NCBI RefSeq assembly: GCF_012927405.1
Contig: NZ_JABBGM010000004.1
Location: 1-64,000, forward strand
Length of the DNA: 64,000 bases
Direction of reading: 5' to 3'
Source of the DNA: Novosphingobium olei
GTDB taxonomy: Bacteria; Pseudomonadota; Alphaproteobacteria; Sphingomonadales; Sphingomonadaceae
Shown: one piece after another, positions 62,878-64,000 of the stretch
Layout of the letters: each line of letters starts with the position of its first letter
Position numbering within the stretch: position 1 is the first letter of the stretch
Notes under the pieces: model-generated
Databases searched by the model: none
Told to the model about the DNA's origin: nothing
Seen by the model: the letters and a program-made list of their open reading frames with translations, nothing else
Position numbers and translations under genes: made by a program

Positions 62878-64000
62878 TCAGTCGTCGGCAGGTTCTGCCA
62901 CGCCCGGCCAGTTGGACGTACGATCCCCTGCACCGTCCTTCGGCGCATCGTCAGAAGTTTCGTCGTCAGCTTTAGCCGGATGCATGATCGCATCGACCCC
63001 GGCCCCATCCCACTTCGGATCGGCATCGATCCTGGCCACGAGCCGCTGTGCGGCGCGCGCTGCCGGACCACCGTGCGGTTCGTAAGCGGCCGGCAGCAGC
63101 GTCGCGCGTGCGTCTGCCAAGGCATGCCTGCGGATCTGTTCAAGCGCCAGCGTCATGCGAAACGAGACATCGAATGGCGCGAGGTTCAATCCCCGCTCAA
63201 GCCCGCGGTAGGCAAGTTCCGTGGGATCTCTTCCACGCTTGGCGAAGCTTTCGTAGAAGTAGAAGAGCGGTAGCGGGTGGTCGTTCTCGATGCGATTCAG
63301 CGCAACAAACGGCGCCACGGCCTTGCGGAACGCCGCGTCGCGATCGGGCGCGCTTTCGGCGAGCCGGAACAGCGAGTAGCCCTTTTGCACATAGGCGTTG
63401 GTCTGGCCGGGATCGATGGCAAGCGCCTTGTCGGCGGCGGCAATCGCTTCGTTGTCATTGCCCGCATCGTGCTCCGCCTCGGCAAGCGCTGCCAGCACGG
63501 CCGGATCCTGCTGATACCTGGCTGCCACGGCCCTTGCCTCGACCAGCAATTCCTTTGCCTGCTCCGTGTTGACGCCGCGCCGCGAACGGATCTGCACCGG
63601 CATCATTGCCGCCTGCCCGGCGCTGAGCGGGCGCACCTGGATCACAGCGACCTTCAAGGCTGACGATCCCACCTTGATGTACTTCCACTTGTTGCCGGTA
63701 AGGTAAGTCTCGAGCTCCTTCTCGAGCACCTTGAAGTCCCCGAACGCTTCAAGAGCTGCTTCACGCTGCGGTTTGCCGCTGGTGATGAGCTTCACATACT
63801 TGTCGAGTTGCCCAGCGCGCGGCTTGTGAAAGGTCAGGTAGTGGAAAAGCAGCCATGCCTTTCCGTAATAGGCGTCGTAGGTCTTGCTGCGATGCTTCTC
63901 GTAGACCGCCGGGTCGAGCAGATCCTCGGCCGAGACGTCCTTGGCAAGATAGAGCTCTGCACCACGATGCATGGCCGGTCGGCCGATCTCCATGGCGCCG
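62878..64000 (-). CDS. TPR/peptidase-MA-like protein, cut by the right edge
   Basis: The reading frame runs leftward from the window edge without an evident start, so the N terminus lies outside (the ATG near 63993 is internal). The visible 374 residues begin with a segment typical of the end of DUF1570/peptidase-MA-like domains (YGKAWLLFHYLTFHKPRAGQLDKYVKLI, key part AWLLFHYLTF). Tetratricopeptide-like helices follow (AVAARYQQDPAVLAALAEAEHDAGNDNEAIAAADKALAIDPGQ, key part NEAIAAADKALAIDPGQ). The acidic tail is Asp/Glu/Pro-rich. It is probably exported. Function unknown. It ends three bases from the stop of the convergent AIM24 gene. Confidence 0.78.
   Translation of the reverse strand, partial: GAMEIGRPAMHRGAELYLAKDVSAEDLLDPAVYEKHRSKTYDAYYGKAWLLFHYLTFHKPRAGQLDKYVKLITSGKPQREAALEAFGDFKVLEKELETYLTGNKWKYIKVGSSALKVAVIQVRPLSAGQAAMMPVQIRSRRGVNTEQAKELLVEARAVAARYQQDPAVLAALAEAEHDAGNDNEAIAAADKALAIDPGQTNAYVQKGYSLFRLAESAPDRDAAFRKAVAPFVALNRIENDHPLPLFYFYESFAKRGRDPTELAYRGLERGLNLAPFDVSFRMTLALEQIRRHALADARATLLPAAYEPHGGPAARAAQRLVARIDADPKWDGAGVDAIMHPAKADDETSDDAPKDGAGDRTSNWPGVAEPADD

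Overview
The window is GC-rich chromosomal DNA from an alphaproteobacterium, almost certainly a sphingomonad (Novosphingobium/Sphingomonas-like). The evidence is the gene order dusB-ntrB-ntrC-ntrY-ntrX-hfq-hflX-mazG, a fused ispDF, an Hfq with two Hfq domains in one chain, a pyruvate dehydrogenase E1 beta subunit carrying its own lipoyl domain, and a zwf-pgl-edd-glk Entner-Doudoroff operon. I see no insertion sequence, prophage, CRISPR array or rRNA. Most genes are housekeeping, with ATGA/GTGA overlaps typical of compact operons. Genus is inference; the order-level call is stronger.

Layout. 0.15-10.4 kb: mazG faces the nitrogen/RNA-regulation cluster, transcribed leftward from dusB through two two-component systems (NtrBC, NtrYX) to hfq and hflX. 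10.5-14.9 kb: isoprenoid synthesis (ispDF), a small secreted protein, a CinA C-terminal protein, a COQ10/RatA START protein, lipA and a beta-carbonic anhydrase. 15-22.4 kb: a TPR-like exported protein, gyrA, a DUF952 protein, a YhhN membrane protein, trmFO and an EF-hand protein. 22.4-28.8 kb: a squalene/phytoene synthase-like protein, then two successive TadG-TadE-TadE modules (six genes) for Tad/Flp pilus pseudopilins. 28.8-33.3 kb: pdhB-pdhA, two identical tRNA-Arg(ACG) genes, mutT and three Flp pilin genes, two of them near-identical and each followed by its own terminator.

33.5-41 kb: accA, xerD, a large Ala/Pro-rich exported protein coupled to a 57-residue membrane protein, aroK-aroB, a DUF488 protein, a CsaA-like tRNA-binding-domain protein and an enoyl-CoA hydratase. 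41-47.8 kb: zwf-pgl-edd-glk (glucose to KDPG; no eda seen), a CaiB/BaiF CoA-transferase and a small cytochrome c. 47.9-53.9 kb: a HerA/DUF87-type ATPase, a family 3 glycoside hydrolase, and ahpC-ahpF with striking palindromes. 54-59.3 kb: an EmrA-EmrB-outer-membrane-factor efflux operon with a downstream TetR repressor and a candidate operator in front of emrA. 59.4-62 kb: an H-NOX heme sensor overlapping a GAF-GGDEF-EAL enzyme, a likely nitric oxide/redox to c-di-GMP pathway. 62-64 kb: an AIM24/TIGR00266 protein and a TPR protein cut by the right edge.

The items most worth a second look are the tandem Hfq, the H-NOX/c-di-GMP pair with its cysteine/histidine site, the duplicated TadG-TadE-TadE module with a metal-loop-like insertion in one pseudopilin, the perfect 20-bp palindrome upstream of ahpF, and the inverted repeats upstream of the enoyl-CoA hydratase and emrA.
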